In this document: positions 18,107 through 27,033 of the stretch, piece by piece
Position numbering within the stretch: the first letter of the stretch is position 1
Layout of the letters: the number at the start of each line of letters is the position of its first letter
Assembly (NCBI RefSeq): GCF_014764505.1
Contig: NZ_JACXWX010000002.1
Span: 372,001-436,000, forward strand
Source of the DNA: Phormidium tenue FACHB-886
GTDB taxonomy: Bacteria; Cyanobacteriota; Cyanobacteriia; Elainellales; Elainellaceae
Reading direction: 5' to 3'
Length of the DNA stretch: 64,000 nucleotides
Notes under the pieces: generated by a model
Told to the model about the DNA's origin: nothing
The model's input: the letters and a program-made list of their open reading frames with translations, nothing else
Database searches by the model: none
Position numbers and translations under genes: made by a program

Positions 18107-19930
18107 CTATACCGGTACGCTCAGGGAAATAGACTGCTTCAGCCAGGTAAAGTAAAAGGTTGCTCCTTCGCCTTCTGTAGACTCAACCCAGACTTTGCCT
18201 CCCTCAGTCTCCACAATTTTTTTGACGATCGCCAAGCCAATGCCCGTACTCTCTTTGGTGTCACGAGCTTCTAGCGTTTGGAAGATGACAAAGATTTTTT
18301 CGTGATAGGCGGGATGAATGCCGCTGCCGTCATCGATGACGGCAAATTCGTAGGAATCTCCTCGATCCTGGCAGCTAATGCGAATTTTGCCTGTGTTGTT
18401 GGGGTGGTGCTTGATGGCATTGCCAATGAGGTTGAGAAAGACCTGACGCAGCAGCAGCTTACGGGTTTTGAAGACAGGCAGATTGGGCTGAATATCGATC
18501 GTGAAGGTGAGGGGTGGCGCCAGCGAATCTAGTACCTCCGAGAGCAAGATGCCGATATCTACCATTTCGGTGGGCACTTTACTTCGTCCAATTCGGGAGT
18601 ATTCCAGCAAGCCGTTAATTAAGTCTTCCATACGGTGAACCCGCCCCCGCAGCAGGCGCATTTGGTGCTGGTTTTCGGGCGGCAAGTTGTCGGCGAGGTC
18701 TTCTTCAATCCAGGTAGAGAGATTGGCGATCGCCCGCAGCGGTGCCTTCAAATCATGCGATGCCACATAGGCAAACTGCTCTAGCTCCTTGTTGCGCTCT
18801 TCTAGGGCAGAGTTGGTTCGGGCAAGCACGGTGGTGAGGCGGACTAGCTCATCGGCTCTGGATTTCAACTTGGTTTGGGCCTCTTCAAACGGAGAAATAT
18901 CGCGGATAATCGCAATCAGGCGGTTTTCCACCTGAAGATCACTGATGGAGATTTCCACCGGAAACGGCGAACCGACTTTGCGAATTCCCATCGTTTTCCA
19001 CTGCTGCCCGCCTGCAAACCGGCTGCGCTTATCTTCTTCATACTCCTGCATGACTGGATCAGAAAACAGCATGTCCAACCGTTTGCCCTTCACCTCCAGT
19101 GACTCATAGCCAAACAGCCGCGAGGCAGTCGGGTTAAATAGTTCAATCCGACGATCGTCATCCAGGATGATGACACCGTCTACCACATGAGTAGCGATCG
19201 CCTGTAGCATCGAGCGGCTCTCGCGAAGCAGGCGCTCCCGGTCTTTCAGCTCCTGGTCTAGCTTGCCAAACAGATACATCGCTGCCCAAGTGCCCACCAC
19301 ACTAACCGCCACCGAAGACCACAGTAGAAGATTCGTAGAAGTCTGAATGCTCTCCTGGCTGAGGCTATCTACGGCTAATTCCTGCTGTGCGGCCGTCTGA
19401 AATTCTTGAATGGCAGCACGGGTTTCATCCATGACTTGCTTGCCCTGGAAGACGGCTTCATTCAGCTCTATACTGCGGATAATTTGCTCCGAGGAGGGAT
19501 TTTGTCGACTCAGCCGGATCATTTGTTCTAATACACCGACTCGCCGCTGTGCCAACTCGGAGATCTTCTGGAGGCGTTGGTCCTGAGCAGTGCTATCATC
19601 AACCAGCCGATTCAGGCTATCTAGCTCGGCTGGCACCTGCCTCAGTGCTTCGTTGTAAGGCTCTAGGAAGCGATCGTCGCGAGCAATGATGTAGCCCCGC
19701 ACTCCAGTTTCAGCGTTTAGCAGCTCAATCAGCAGGTTATTGCTTTGCAAGAGGATTTGATTTGTGTGATCGGCCCGCTGCTGAGCAAGAAACGTGCTGT
19801 CTCTTGACCAAATCCAAGCTGCCAGCGTCACGGCAATACAGGCAGCCGGAATCGCAATCACAACTGCACCGCGACGACGAGCGGGAAGCTTTGCCCACAG
19901 GTTATTCAGTTTCCGCAAAGGAAACGCCAT
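18107..19930 (-). CDS. CHASE3-PAS sensor histidine kinase
   Basis: A 607-residue membrane sensor kinase. A first membrane span at about 21-42 and a second at about 204-222 enclose a CHASE3-type extracytoplasmic helical domain (NLLIELLNAETGVRGYIIARDDRFLEPYNEAL near 66-97). A PAS domain covers about 240-355 (VDGVIILDDDRRIELFNPTASRLFGY). After a coiled coil comes HisKA with the phospho-accepting His near 392 in FAYVASHDLKAPLRAIANL, then the HATPase with N box NLIGNAIKHHP, DDGSGI and TGIGLAIVKK. The kinase core is nearly the same as in the next gene upstream, 39 bp away and on the same strand, so they are likely co-transcribed. The divergent NarL-type regulator at 22623 is a likely partner by position. 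The signal is unknown. Confidence 0.92.
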   Translation of the reverse strand: MAFPLRKLNNLWAKLPARRRGAVVIAIPAACIAVTLAAWIWSRDSTFLAQQRADHTNQILLQSNNLLIELLNAETGVRGYIIARDDRFLEPYNEALRQVPAELDSLNRLVDDSTAQDQRLQKISELAQRRVGVLEQMIRLSRQNPSSEQIIRSIELNEAVFQGKQVMDETRAAIQEFQTAAQQELAVDSLSQESIQTSTNLLLWSSVAVSVVGTWAAMYLFGKLDQELKDRERLLRESRSMLQAIATHVVDGVIILDDDRRIELFNPTASRLFGYESLEVKGKRLDMLFSDPVMQEYEEDKRSRFAGGQQWKTMGIRKVGSPFPVEISISDLQVENRLIAIIRDISPFEEAQTKLKSRADELVRLTTVLARTNSALEERNKELEQFAYVASHDLKAPLRAIANLSTWIEEDLADNLPPENQHQMRLLRGRVHRMEDLINGLLEYSRIGRSKVPTEMVDIGILLSEVLDSLAPPLTFTIDIQPNLPVFKTRKLLLRQVFLNLIGNAIKHHPNNTGKIRISCQDRGDSYEFAVIDDGSGIHPAYHEKIFVIFQTLEARDTKESTGIGLAIVKKIVETEGGKVWVESTEGEGATFYFTWLKQSISLSVPV

Positions 19931-19969
19931 GACCTTACCTCTACCTGACCGCCAGATTCAAGCGATCGC

Positions 19970-22402
19970 CTATTGCACCTTTGGTTGCTTCAACCAAGTG
20001 AAACGGAAGGTGGTTCCTGCTCCTAGCTGAGAATCCACCTGGATAGTGCCGCCTTCTGTCTCTACAATTTTCTTGACAATCGACAGCCCAATCCCCGTGC
20101 TTTCCTTCGTATCACGAGACTCTAACGTATGGAAAATGTCGAAGATTTTCTCGTGATGTTCTGGAGCAATCCCGCGACCGTCATCCGACACAGCGAATTC
20201 GTAAAACAGCGCTTGCTCTTTCACGGTCACGCTTACATGTCCATCCGATCGGGGATGATGGTTAATAGCATTGCTGATCAGGTTGGCAAAAACCTGTCTC
20301 AAAAGGAGGGATTTTGTTTGCAGAGTAGGCATTCCCTCGCCGATCGTTACAGTAAACTCATCAGGTGGGTCGAGCGAATCCACCACTTCAGTCAGCAGAG
20401 TTTGCACAGAAACCGTTTGGGTGTCTACTTCAGTTCGCCCAACGCGGGAGTATTGCAGCAAGCCATTAATCAGTGCTTCCATGCGGTGAACCCGTCCGCG
20501 CAAGAGCTGCATCTGGCGCTGATTTTCAGGCGGCAGGCTGTCGGCGAGGTCGTCTTCGATCCATTCTGAAAGGTTGGCGATCGCCCGCAGGGGGGCTTTC
20601 AAGTCATGCGATGCCACATAGGCAAATTGATCGAGTTCGCGGTTGCGCTCCTCTAGCAAAGAGGTTGTCCGGGTTAGCAGCAGGTTGACTTGAGACAGCT
20701 CGTTGGCGCGGTCTTGCAGATCCATCTCAGACCGCTTGCGCTCCGTGATGTCGGTGATTGTGCCGATGTAGCCAATGATCTTGCCACTGTCGTCAATTTC
20801 AGCGGTTGCCTGCCCCATCACCCAGGTAATGTTGCCGCTTGCCGACCGGAAGCGATACTCCACCTGAAATGGCTGGTCGCTATGGATCGCCTGCTCCCAG
20901 CCAGCCGCAATCCGATGGCGATCATCTGGGTGAATTGAGCGAATCCAGCCATCGCCCATCGCTTCAGCTTCGCTCAATCCGGCGATATTGCGCCAGCGCT
21001 CGTTCGCATAGAGGCAGTTTCCATAGGCATCGGTGTGGAAAATGCCCACCGGAGATAATGCTGCCAAGGTTGCATAACGGCGTTCGCTCTCGCGTAGCTC
21101 TATTTCGGCCTGCTTGCGATCGCTGATATCTGTGATGGTGCCGACATAGCCAATCAGCAGATTGTCTGCAAATTCTGGCGTGATCTGCCCCAGCACCCAA
21201 ACCGCGCTGCCATTCGGGTGCAAAAAGCGGCATTCTGCGGTGTAAGGCTGTCGCAAACGGTTGGCTTCCTCCCACTCGGTGAACATCTTATCCCGATCGT
21301 CTGGATGCAGGGCTTCTTGCCAGGCCTTGCCGTGCGCTCGGGAGGCGGGTAACCCAGTGATCTCAAGCCAGCGATCGTTAACATAGATATTATTGCCATC
21401 AGCATCCATCCTGAAGATGCCGACCGGAGACAGGTTTGCAATCGTGGCAAACAGCCGCTCACTTTCCTGCAGGGCAAGCTCTGCGCGTTTGCGCTCGGTG
21501 ATATCTTCGATTGCTGCTCCCACACAGCGCCCCGGCAGTGGAAACGCGTGACAGGTGTAAAATCCCGAAACTTGGTCATCGCTATAGTGCGTTTCTAGAT
21601 CAACCTTCTGCTGACCGTTGCGGGCAATTTCGGCAATAATTGCAACTTGGTTTCTAGGCATAGAAGGGAAGCACTCCAGAATCCGTTTGCCGAGCATCGA
21701 CGCTAGAGGTCGGTTGGCGATCTGCTGAGCGATTGGATTGAGTGAGATTAGCTCGAGGGATGTGTCATCGTCTGGATCGGCTAAGTGCCAGACATGAATT
21801 GCCATCTGCATATTGTGCACAATGTCTGCATAAAGCTGCGTTTGGGCTTTGGCGGCTTCTAGCTGAGTGTTGCGGCGGCTGACGCGCTGCTCCAGTTCAG
21901 CATTGAGCCGTTGGATTTCGGCTTCGGCTTGCCTGCGCTTGGTGATATCTCGCCCTTCTACTAGCAACCACAGGATAGTATCTGTTTGGTCGCGGATTGG
22001 CTGGAGGGTCAAGTCGATCGTCAGCGTGCGATCGCTCTCTCCCAAAATCTCAGTTTCGTAATTGATCAATTGCCCTTGAGCCGCCTGAGCAATTGCCTGT
22101 TGCAAGGTCGCTTGACTCGCCTCTGCCCACCAGATCGTTTGCCAAAACAAACGACCCACCACCACATCAACTGTCACTCCTGCAAATGACAAAAGCTTTG
22201 GATTGATCTCCACTACAGTTCCATCTAAGTTCAGCAGCCCAATAAAATGAGAAGACTGGCTAAAAATAGCGGAAAAACGCTGCTCTCTACGAGCTACAAA
22301 TTCACTCGACATCGGCTGCGGTCCTAAATTCCCAGTAGGAGATTGACGCAACGGTAGACCTTCTGCATCAAAGTAACTGTCGAGTTTTTGAATTTGGCTC
22401 AT
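19970..22402 (-). CDS. Multi-PAS soluble sensor histidine kinase
   Basis: An 810-residue kinase with no membrane span. Four PAS-like domains can be followed: about 40-160 (FSQSSHFIGLLNLDGTVVEINPKLLSFAG), about 185-305, about 310-435 (LSPVGIFRMDADGNNIYVNDRWLEITGLP) and about 437-560 (LSPVGIFHTDAYGNCLYANERWRNIAGLS). PAS 3 and 4 are clearly tandem duplicates, each ending in a PAC-type GYVGTITDIS or GYIGTITDIT. HisKA follows, with the phosphorylated His near 599 in FAYVASHDLKAPLRAIANL, then a HATPase (NLISNAINHHP, DDGRGI, TGIGLSIVKK). The kinase core is closely related to that of the adjacent CHASE3 kinase. It is probably first in a two-gene operon and is divergent from the response regulator. 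Bound cofactors, if any, cannot be told from the sequence. Confidence 0.92.
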   Translation of the reverse strand: MSQIQKLDSYFDAEGLPLRQSPTGNLGPQPMSSEFVARREQRFSAIFSQSSHFIGLLNLDGTVVEINPKLLSFAGVTVDVVVGRLFWQTIWWAEASQATLQQAIAQAAQGQLINYETEILGESDRTLTIDLTLQPIRDQTDTILWLLVEGRDITKRRQAEAEIQRLNAELEQRVSRRNTQLEAAKAQTQLYADIVHNMQMAIHVWHLADPDDDTSLELISLNPIAQQIANRPLASMLGKRILECFPSMPRNQVAIIAEIARNGQQKVDLETHYSDDQVSGFYTCHAFPLPGRCVGAAIEDITERKRAELALQESERLFATIANLSPVGIFRMDADGNNIYVNDRWLEITGLPASRAHGKAWQEALHPDDRDKMFTEWEEANRLRQPYTAECRFLHPNGSAVWVLGQITPEFADNLLIGYVGTITDISDRKQAEIELRESERRYATLAALSPVGIFHTDAYGNCLYANERWRNIAGLSEAEAMGDGWIRSIHPDDRHRIAAGWEQAIHSDQPFQVEYRFRSASGNITWVMGQATAEIDDSGKIIGYIGTITDITERKRSEMDLQDRANELSQVNLLLTRTTSLLEERNRELDQFAYVASHDLKAPLRAIANLSEWIEDDLADSLPPENQRQMQLLRGRVHRMEALINGLLQYSRVGRTEVDTQTVSVQTLLTEVVDSLDPPDEFTVTIGEGMPTLQTKSLLLRQVFANLISNAINHHPRSDGHVSVTVKEQALFYEFAVSDDGRGIAPEHHEKIFDIFHTLESRDTKESTGIGLSIVKKIVETEGGTIQVDSQLGAGTTFRFTWLKQPKVQ

Positions 22403-22622
22403 AAGGCAGCCTCGCGGCTGAATGCGTGACGGTCTACGTTAGATATTAAAGAAATATAAAGCTTCTTGTCAGCCTGGATAGGTACTCCATTAGTTAGATC
22501 TTACGATCTGAATAGCCGAAACGTCCTATTACCACTGGCGGATGTACATTGATCGCAACATCCCCCATAATTCAGGTTAATTAGTTATCTAATGTAGGAA
22601 AGCGATCGGGATAGGTAACGGT

Positions 22623-23345
22623 ATGGGAGAAATTAGTGTTGCGCTGGTCGAAGACCACGACCTGACTCGTGTAGGGTTAAAGGCTGCTCTGCAACGAAAG
22701 GAAGGGATTCGGGTTGTCGGTGAAGCGGCAAACGCTTCTCAGGGGCTCCGTCTCTTAGAATCTTCTAAGCCGGATGTGGCAATCGTAGACATCGGCTTAC
22801 CTGACATGGATGGCATTGAGCTGACTCGTAAATTCCGGCAATACCAGAGCCAGGCTGAAAACGAGGCTGCTCACACCAAAGTTTTGATTTTGACGATGCA
22901 TGACAGTGAAGAATCGGTGCTGGCTGCTTTTGCTGCCGGAGCTGACTCTTACTGTATGAAAGATATCAGCACTGATAAGCTGACGGAAGCGCTTCACTCT
23001 ACCTATGGCGGCAACGCCTGGATTGATCCTGCAATTGCTAGCATTGTTCTCCGCAAGATGCGGCAAACTGCCCCCAGCAATAGCGTTGTTGAAGCTAAGA
23101 CAGTGGCGATCGGCGCGATCGAACCTGAATACGGACAGCTAATTGAAAATGCGCCGCTGACTGAGCGGGAGCTCGAAGTGCTGGAGCTGATTGTGGCTGG
23201 ATGCAGCAATGCGGCGATCGCTGAAAAGCTTTACATCACGGTTGGTACAGTCAAAACGCACGTCCGCAACATTCTGAACAAGCTCTGTGCAGATGACCGG
23301 ACTCAAGCTGCTGTGCTGGCGCTGCGCTCAGGCTTGATTGGCTAA
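22623..23345 (+). CDS. NarL/FixJ-family response regulator
   Basis: A 240-residue DNA-binding response regulator. The receiver domain (about 4-130) has the acidic pair E10-D11, the phosphorylation site D56 in AIVDIGLPDMDG, the switch Thr in LILTMHDSE and the Lys in YCMKDIS. A linker (about 140-170) leads to a LuxR-type helix-turn-helix at about 178-236 (PLTERELEVLELIVAGCSNAAIAEKLYITVGTVKTHVRNILNKL). Divergent from the two kinases with a 220-bp gap, it is the likely partner of one or both. Synechocystis-type regulators of this subgroup have varied targets, so I assign no specific role. Confidence 0.93.
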   Translation: MGEISVALVEDHDLTRVGLKAALQRKEGIRVVGEAANASQGLRLLESSKPDVAIVDIGLPDMDGIELTRKFRQYQSQAENEAAHTKVLILTMHDSEESVLAAFAAGADSYCMKDISTDKLTEALHSTYGGNAWIDPAIASIVLRKMRQTAPSNSVVEAKTVAIGAIEPEYGQLIENAPLTERELEVLELIVAGCSNAAIAEKLYITVGTVKTHVRNILNKLCADDRTQAAVLALRSGLIG

Positions 23346-23520
23346 GCTTGGCAAGCCTAGCTGACGAGTCGATCAGTTTATGTATCTCTCCTAGCTTCTT
23401 CTACCTATCTCATCTAAAATTAACCTGCAAGTCTGGATAGTAAGCTGCTGTCCGGGCTTGTTCCGTTTTAGGCGATCGCTCTTATGGGAAGATGAAACAT
23501 GCTAAGCGATCTGGTATTTG

Positions 23521-24735
23521 ATGATGAGGATGCCTGCAACGACAGGAAGGAACTCGCTCCCGCTGGAGCAACCTCCGATCGCCCTGCGATCGGCTACATC
23601 TCTAAAAATGGGCAAATGGGGGTTGCCTGTCTCAGCTCTGTGCTCTTGGCAACCTGTGCTAAAGGCAGGAATTTTGGTGCTGCTGGTGCTGGGGCTGTCT
23701 TTGGGAAGTGCAATTGGCTGGATGGGTGAAGCGATTGCCCTGCCGCCCGGAAATGCCGTCACCGATGGCAAAGCTCTGCTGCGAAACGCTCTGCCGCTCG
23801 ATAACAAGCCTGTACGAGATCTGCAGGCTAACTTCGAGACGATGACCGATGCACTGCGAGCCAGAAAGATCGCCTCGCTAAACCGCAATCTAGACAAGGC
23901 GACTTGGACACTAGATCGCAAGCAGGCGCAAATTCTGGCGGCTGTACCCACTGACCGCCAACCCCAAGCCGAAGCGCTAATTGCCGAGATTCGAGCAGGC
24001 ATTGAAGAAATGCGAGCTGATGTGACGGCGAAAGACAAAGCGGCGATTGTAGCTAAGCGAGACCAGCTGCTCGATCAAGTAGGGGAGCTGGAAGCGTTGA
24101 TGGTTGAGAAGTTTCCTTATGAAGTGCCTGCAGAATATAGCAACCTGCCGCAGCTTAAAGGACGCGCCACCGTAGAAGTAAGTACGAGCAAGGGCGATCT
24201 AACGCTGGTCGTAGACGGCTACAATGCTCCTGTTACCGCAGGTAACTTTGTCGATTTGGTGCAGCGTGGCTTCTATGATGGGCTGGAGTTCACCAGAGCT
24301 GAAGATTTCTATGTGCTGCAAATTGGCGATCCGCCAGGGAAAGAAGTTGGCTTTGTTGACCCCGATACCGGTAAATACCGTGCGGTTCCGCTGGAGGTGA
24401 TGGTGAAGGGCGACAAGCAGCCTACCTACGGCATCACCCTAGAAGATGCTGGGCGCTATCTCGATCAGCCCGTGCTGCCCTTTTCTGCCTTTGGAACGCT
24501 CAGCATGGCACGCCCCGAAGGCGATCCTAACGGTGGCTCTTCCCAGTTCTTCTTCTTCTTGTTTGAGCCAGAGCTGACACCCGCCGGACTCAACCTGCTG
24601 GATGGACGCTATTCCGTGTTCGGCTATGTAACGGAAAACAAAGATGTTCTGCAAGAGATCAAGCAGGGCGACAAGATTATTTCCGCCAAGGTGGTCAAGG
24701 GTCTAGAAAACCTTGTGGAGCCGCAGGCTGCTTAA
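23521..24735 (+). CDS. TLP40/CYP38-like cyclophilin-type peptidyl-prolyl isomerase, lumenal or periplasmic
   Basis: A 404-residue protein from the first ATG at 23521; ATGs at 23524, 23530 and 23608 are alternatives. A hydrophobic export segment (VLKAGILVLLVLGLSLGSAIGW) is followed by a cleavage-like AIA and then LPPGNAVTDGKALLRNALP, as in cyanobacterial Sll0408 and plant TLP40/CYP38. The N-terminal half (about 75-190) is a helical bundle. The C-terminal half (about 200-395) is a divergent cyclophilin barrel (VEVSTSKGDLTLVVDGYNAPVTAGNFVDLVQRGFYDG). Several cyclophilin active-site residues differ, as in plant CYP38, which has little or no isomerase activity and assists photosystem II assembly. 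A similar role in the thylakoid lumen is inferred. Confidence 0.88.
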   Translation: MMRMPATTGRNSLPLEQPPIALRSATSLKMGKWGLPVSALCSWQPVLKAGILVLLVLGLSLGSAIGWMGEAIALPPGNAVTDGKALLRNALPLDNKPVRDLQANFETMTDALRARKIASLNRNLDKATWTLDRKQAQILAAVPTDRQPQAEALIAEIRAGIEEMRADVTAKDKAAIVAKRDQLLDQVGELEALMVEKFPYEVPAEYSNLPQLKGRATVEVSTSKGDLTLVVDGYNAPVTAGNFVDLVQRGFYDGLEFTRAEDFYVLQIGDPPGKEVGFVDPDTGKYRAVPLEVMVKGDKQPTYGITLEDAGRYLDQPVLPFSAFGTLSMARPEGDPNGGSSQFFFFLFEPELTPAGLNLLDGRYSVFGYVTENKDVLQEIKQGDKIISAKVVKGLENLVEPQAA

Positions 24736-24774
24736 GTTCATTTCCCGCATATTGGGCAAGCCTAGCTTTTTAGC

Positions 24775-24807
24775 AATTAGGGGCGGCGCAACGCGCCGCC
24801 CCTAATT
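24775..24807. terminator. Terminator with 15-bp arms and 3-base loop
   Basis: Arms 24775-24789 (AATTAGGGGCGGCGC) and 24793-24807 are perfect complements around the loop AAC. A T-rich run (GTTTTTT) follows on the plus strand, so it should end the cyclophilin transcript. It lies between convergent genes and the outer AATT makes it partly symmetrical. Confidence 0.85.
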
Positions 24808-24842
24808 AGTTTTTTCCCTTAAGCGCGAAGCGCAAACAGCAC

Positions 24843-25229
24843 TCAACGCAGGATTGGACTACCGTGATGATGGATTAAATACCAACCTTCACCCATCCGC
24901 TCAAAAATGTTTGTGGCGATCGTCTTTGCTTCAGTCCGTTGGTTTCTAAATACTTGCAGCAGATTTTCTATCAGAACTACATAAGCAAGCGAGTCATTGA
25001 CTTCTATACGAATGATCTCTGTTTCAATCTCAATGTAGTTCGTGTTTTTAAAGATCTGCACCCAAGAGGCGCGAATTGGCTCCCATCCCTTCAGCGTATC
25101 GCGTCCGGGATGGATGCAGAGGGAGTCAACTCCCTTCGACCACACTTGTCCCATCGCTTCAATGTCTTTTTTTTCAAAAGCCCGATAGAAGGCTTGATTT
25201 GCCGCAAGGACTGCCTGAGTTTCGGTCAT
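24843..25229 (-). CDS. SnoaL/NTF2-like fold protein
   Basis: A 128-residue small protein of the NTF2-like superfamily (SnoaL-type, DUF4440-like). The helical start AVLAANQAFYRAFEKKDIEAMGQVWSKG, the middle HPGRDTLKGWEPIRASW and the beta end ATNIFERMGEGWYLIHHHGSP are the usual pattern. Members act as enzymes, binding domains or stress proteins, so the function is open. The start ATG at 25229 lies only 3 bp after the stop of the upstream M50 protease gene on the same strand, which strongly suggests one transcript. The C terminus GSPIL is close to that of other cyanobacterial members. Confidence 0.85.
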   Translation of the reverse strand: MTETQAVLAANQAFYRAFEKKDIEAMGQVWSKGVDSLCIHPGRDTLKGWEPIRASWVQIFKNTNYIEIETEIIRIEVNDSLAYVVLIENLLQVFRNQRTEAKTIATNIFERMGEGWYLIHHHGSPILR

Positions 25230-25232
25230 GGG

Positions 25233-26432
25233 CTAGTCCAGTGCTGCTTTAGCGATCGCCTCTAGCTGCAACCCTGGCGGGTAAGCGCCCTCTTCTTTAA
25301 TGCGCTTAATTAAATCCGTTGGGATTGGAATATTTAGCCGTTCCCCTAAAGCCCGCAGTACATCCCCCCGGTCGATCACTCCTGCCACAGCCCCGGCTGG
25401 AGAAAGTACGGTAATTCGCCGCAGCGATTCTGCGTCTAGCTGCTCCACGATCTGCTTGAGTGGGGTAGATTCAGCTACCGAGGGAATCTCATCTAGGGGA
25501 TGCAACAAGTCATTAAGCGTTTGGGTCTCCCAGAGGCTGCGTTCGAGCGTCCGCAAATCTTCAACCTTGACCAAGCCGCGATAGCGCCCATCTGAAGCGG
25601 CATAGTAAACCGTAGACTGAGTTTCACTCAACAGATACTCGTCAGCGAAGTGGCGCAGGCTCATATCGGCATCCACCACCCGAAACTCACGCGTCATGGC
25701 ATCAGAAGCTTTGAGCTGAATCAACGTTTGCTGAAGATCCGTCACGCGCAGATAGGCAGTTGCATTTCGAACTCCAAACCAGCCTAAAAATGCGATCCAC
25801 AAAAAGCCGAACTGAAGCGAGGTGAGATATGCCATCACACCCAGCAAGATTGCCGTCCAGCCCAAAGATTGCCCCACTCTGGCTGCCCAACGGACTCCTT
25901 TTAAGCGGCTGCCGGTTGCTTTCCAGATGGCAGCTTTCAATACCTGCCCTCCATCCAGCGGCAAGCCCGGAATCATGTTGAATAGCGACAGCACCAGGTT
26001 CATACCTGCCAAGTTGTCAAAGATGGCGATTGCCGGATCGGGAAGCGGCATCGTGTAGCGAATCAGTATCAGCACGACAAATAGGCTAAAGCTAACCGCT
26101 GGACCCGCAATCGCCACTTGAAAGGCTTGCCCTGGTGTTTTTGATTCTTGATCGATCGAGGCAACGCCACCAAATAAAAACAGCGTAATGGAAGTTACAG
26201 GAATGCCCTGCGATCGTGCCACTAAACTGTGTCCTAGCTCATGCAGCAGCACTGAGCCAAACAGCGCCAGCGCCATTAAAAAACCGGCAATCCAACCCCA
26301 ATTTCCCCCCCAGCCTTCTTGCTGCCAATCAGAACCATAGAGGAAAGTGACTAGCGCCAAGATAAAAAACCATGAAGTATCAAGCAGCAGAGGAATGCCG
26401 AATACCGTGCCGACGCGCCAACCTGATTTCAT
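25233..26432 (-). CDS. Site-2-protease-like M50 metalloprotease with CBS pair
   Basis: A 399-residue intramembrane zinc protease. Zinc ligands H64 and H68 are in HELGH (residues 64-68) and the third ligand region is NMIPGLPLDGGQVL near 154-167. About five to six membrane spans cover residues 10-225. The C-terminal part (about 240-390) holds two CBS motifs (LKASDAMTREFRVV and LHPLDEIPSVAES ... VAGVIDRGDVLRAL), which usually bind adenine nucleotides. This is the M50B SpoIVFB-like group, common in cyanobacteria. The substrate is unknown; family members cut membrane-bound anti-sigma factors or other single-span proteins. It is followed after 3 bp by the NTF2-like gene. Confidence 0.93.
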   Translation of the reverse strand: MKSGWRVGTVFGIPLLLDTSWFFILALVTFLYGSDWQQEGWGGNWGWIAGFLMALALFGSVLLHELGHSLVARSQGIPVTSITLFLFGGVASIDQESKTPGQAFQVAIAGPAVSFSLFVVLILIRYTMPLPDPAIAIFDNLAGMNLVLSLFNMIPGLPLDGGQVLKAAIWKATGSRLKGVRWAARVGQSLGWTAILLGVMAYLTSLQFGFLWIAFLGWFGVRNATAYLRVTDLQQTLIQLKASDAMTREFRVVDADMSLRHFADEYLLSETQSTVYYAASDGRYRGLVKVEDLRTLERSLWETQTLNDLLHPLDEIPSVAESTPLKQIVEQLDAESLRRITVLSPAGAVAGVIDRGDVLRALGERLNIPIPTDLIKRIKEEGAYPPGLQLEAIAKAALD

Positions 26433-26563
26433 GGCAAGTGCCTATTGTTCCAACTCTTTAATTTTATCGAGTCTGGTGAGGGGAATGTGTACCAGTCTTG
26501 TGTTGAATAGCTGACTTATGCATGAGTTGAACCCACAGCCCTACCTGTCAAAAAGCAGTGATT

Positions 26564-26824
26564 CTACAACACACCCGCATTGCCGAGTCCTAAAATAAGA
26601 CCAACTCCCAGCAAATGCCCAAAGCTTGCAGTAGCCAGCAGCTCTGGAATGCCAAACCCGGTAAACATGGCAGGCATCTCTAGAGGCAGCTTAGGACCCA
26701 CGCCTCGGTTTTTGATAGCGTAGTAGCCAACGGCGATCGCAAACAAATTGCAGGCGATCATTACTAGCGCCACGCGAGGCGACCAAGCTGGTGTGTGAAT
26801 AACGGCAAAAGTGAGATTAACCAA
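26564..26824 (-). CDS. psaK: Photosystem I subunit PsaK
   Basis: A small membrane subunit at the edge of photosystem I. Two hydrophobic spans are seen, with the family pattern TPAWSPRVALVMIACNLFAIAVG and GIPELLATASFGHLLGVGLILGLGNAGVL. Taking the TTG at 26824 as start gives 86 residues, the usual PsaK length. It has a good ribosome site AGGAGA 7 bp upstream (26832-26837). An ATG at 26860 would give 98 residues, but it has no ribosome site and lies only six bases after a TATAAT box, so it is probably at or before the transcript start. An ATG at 26848 also lacks a ribosome site. The gene stands alone. Confidence 0.88.
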   Translation of the reverse strand: MVNLTFAVIHTPAWSPRVALVMIACNLFAIAVGYYAIKNRGVGPKLPLEMPAMFTGFGIPELLATASFGHLLGVGLILGLGNAGVL

Positions 26825-26831
26825 GGTTTTA

Positions 26832-26871
26832 TCTCCTGAAAATTGCATGTTGTGATTCATTCAGGATTATA
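26832..26871 (-). promoter_or_regulatory. psaK -10 box and ribosome site that decide the start
   Basis: On the minus strand a perfect TATAAT lies at 26871-26866, which places the transcript start near 26859. The Shine-Dalgarno AGGAGA is at 26837-26832, followed by the TTG at 26824. This gives a leader of about 35 bases. A -35 element at the usual distance is not obvious. Confidence 0.6.
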
Positions 26872-27033
26872 AAAACTAGTGTTGAGACAACTGTAGTTTT
26901 GTTTGAAGAGTTAACAGTTAGTGGTAATTTAGACACAAATCTTTAGAGCCTCTCTTTAGAGAAAGTTCGAAAGGTAGAAAAGTCTCTGTATTGCCCCCTG
27001 AATCTTCCATTGGGGGACTTAGAATCTAGGCTC

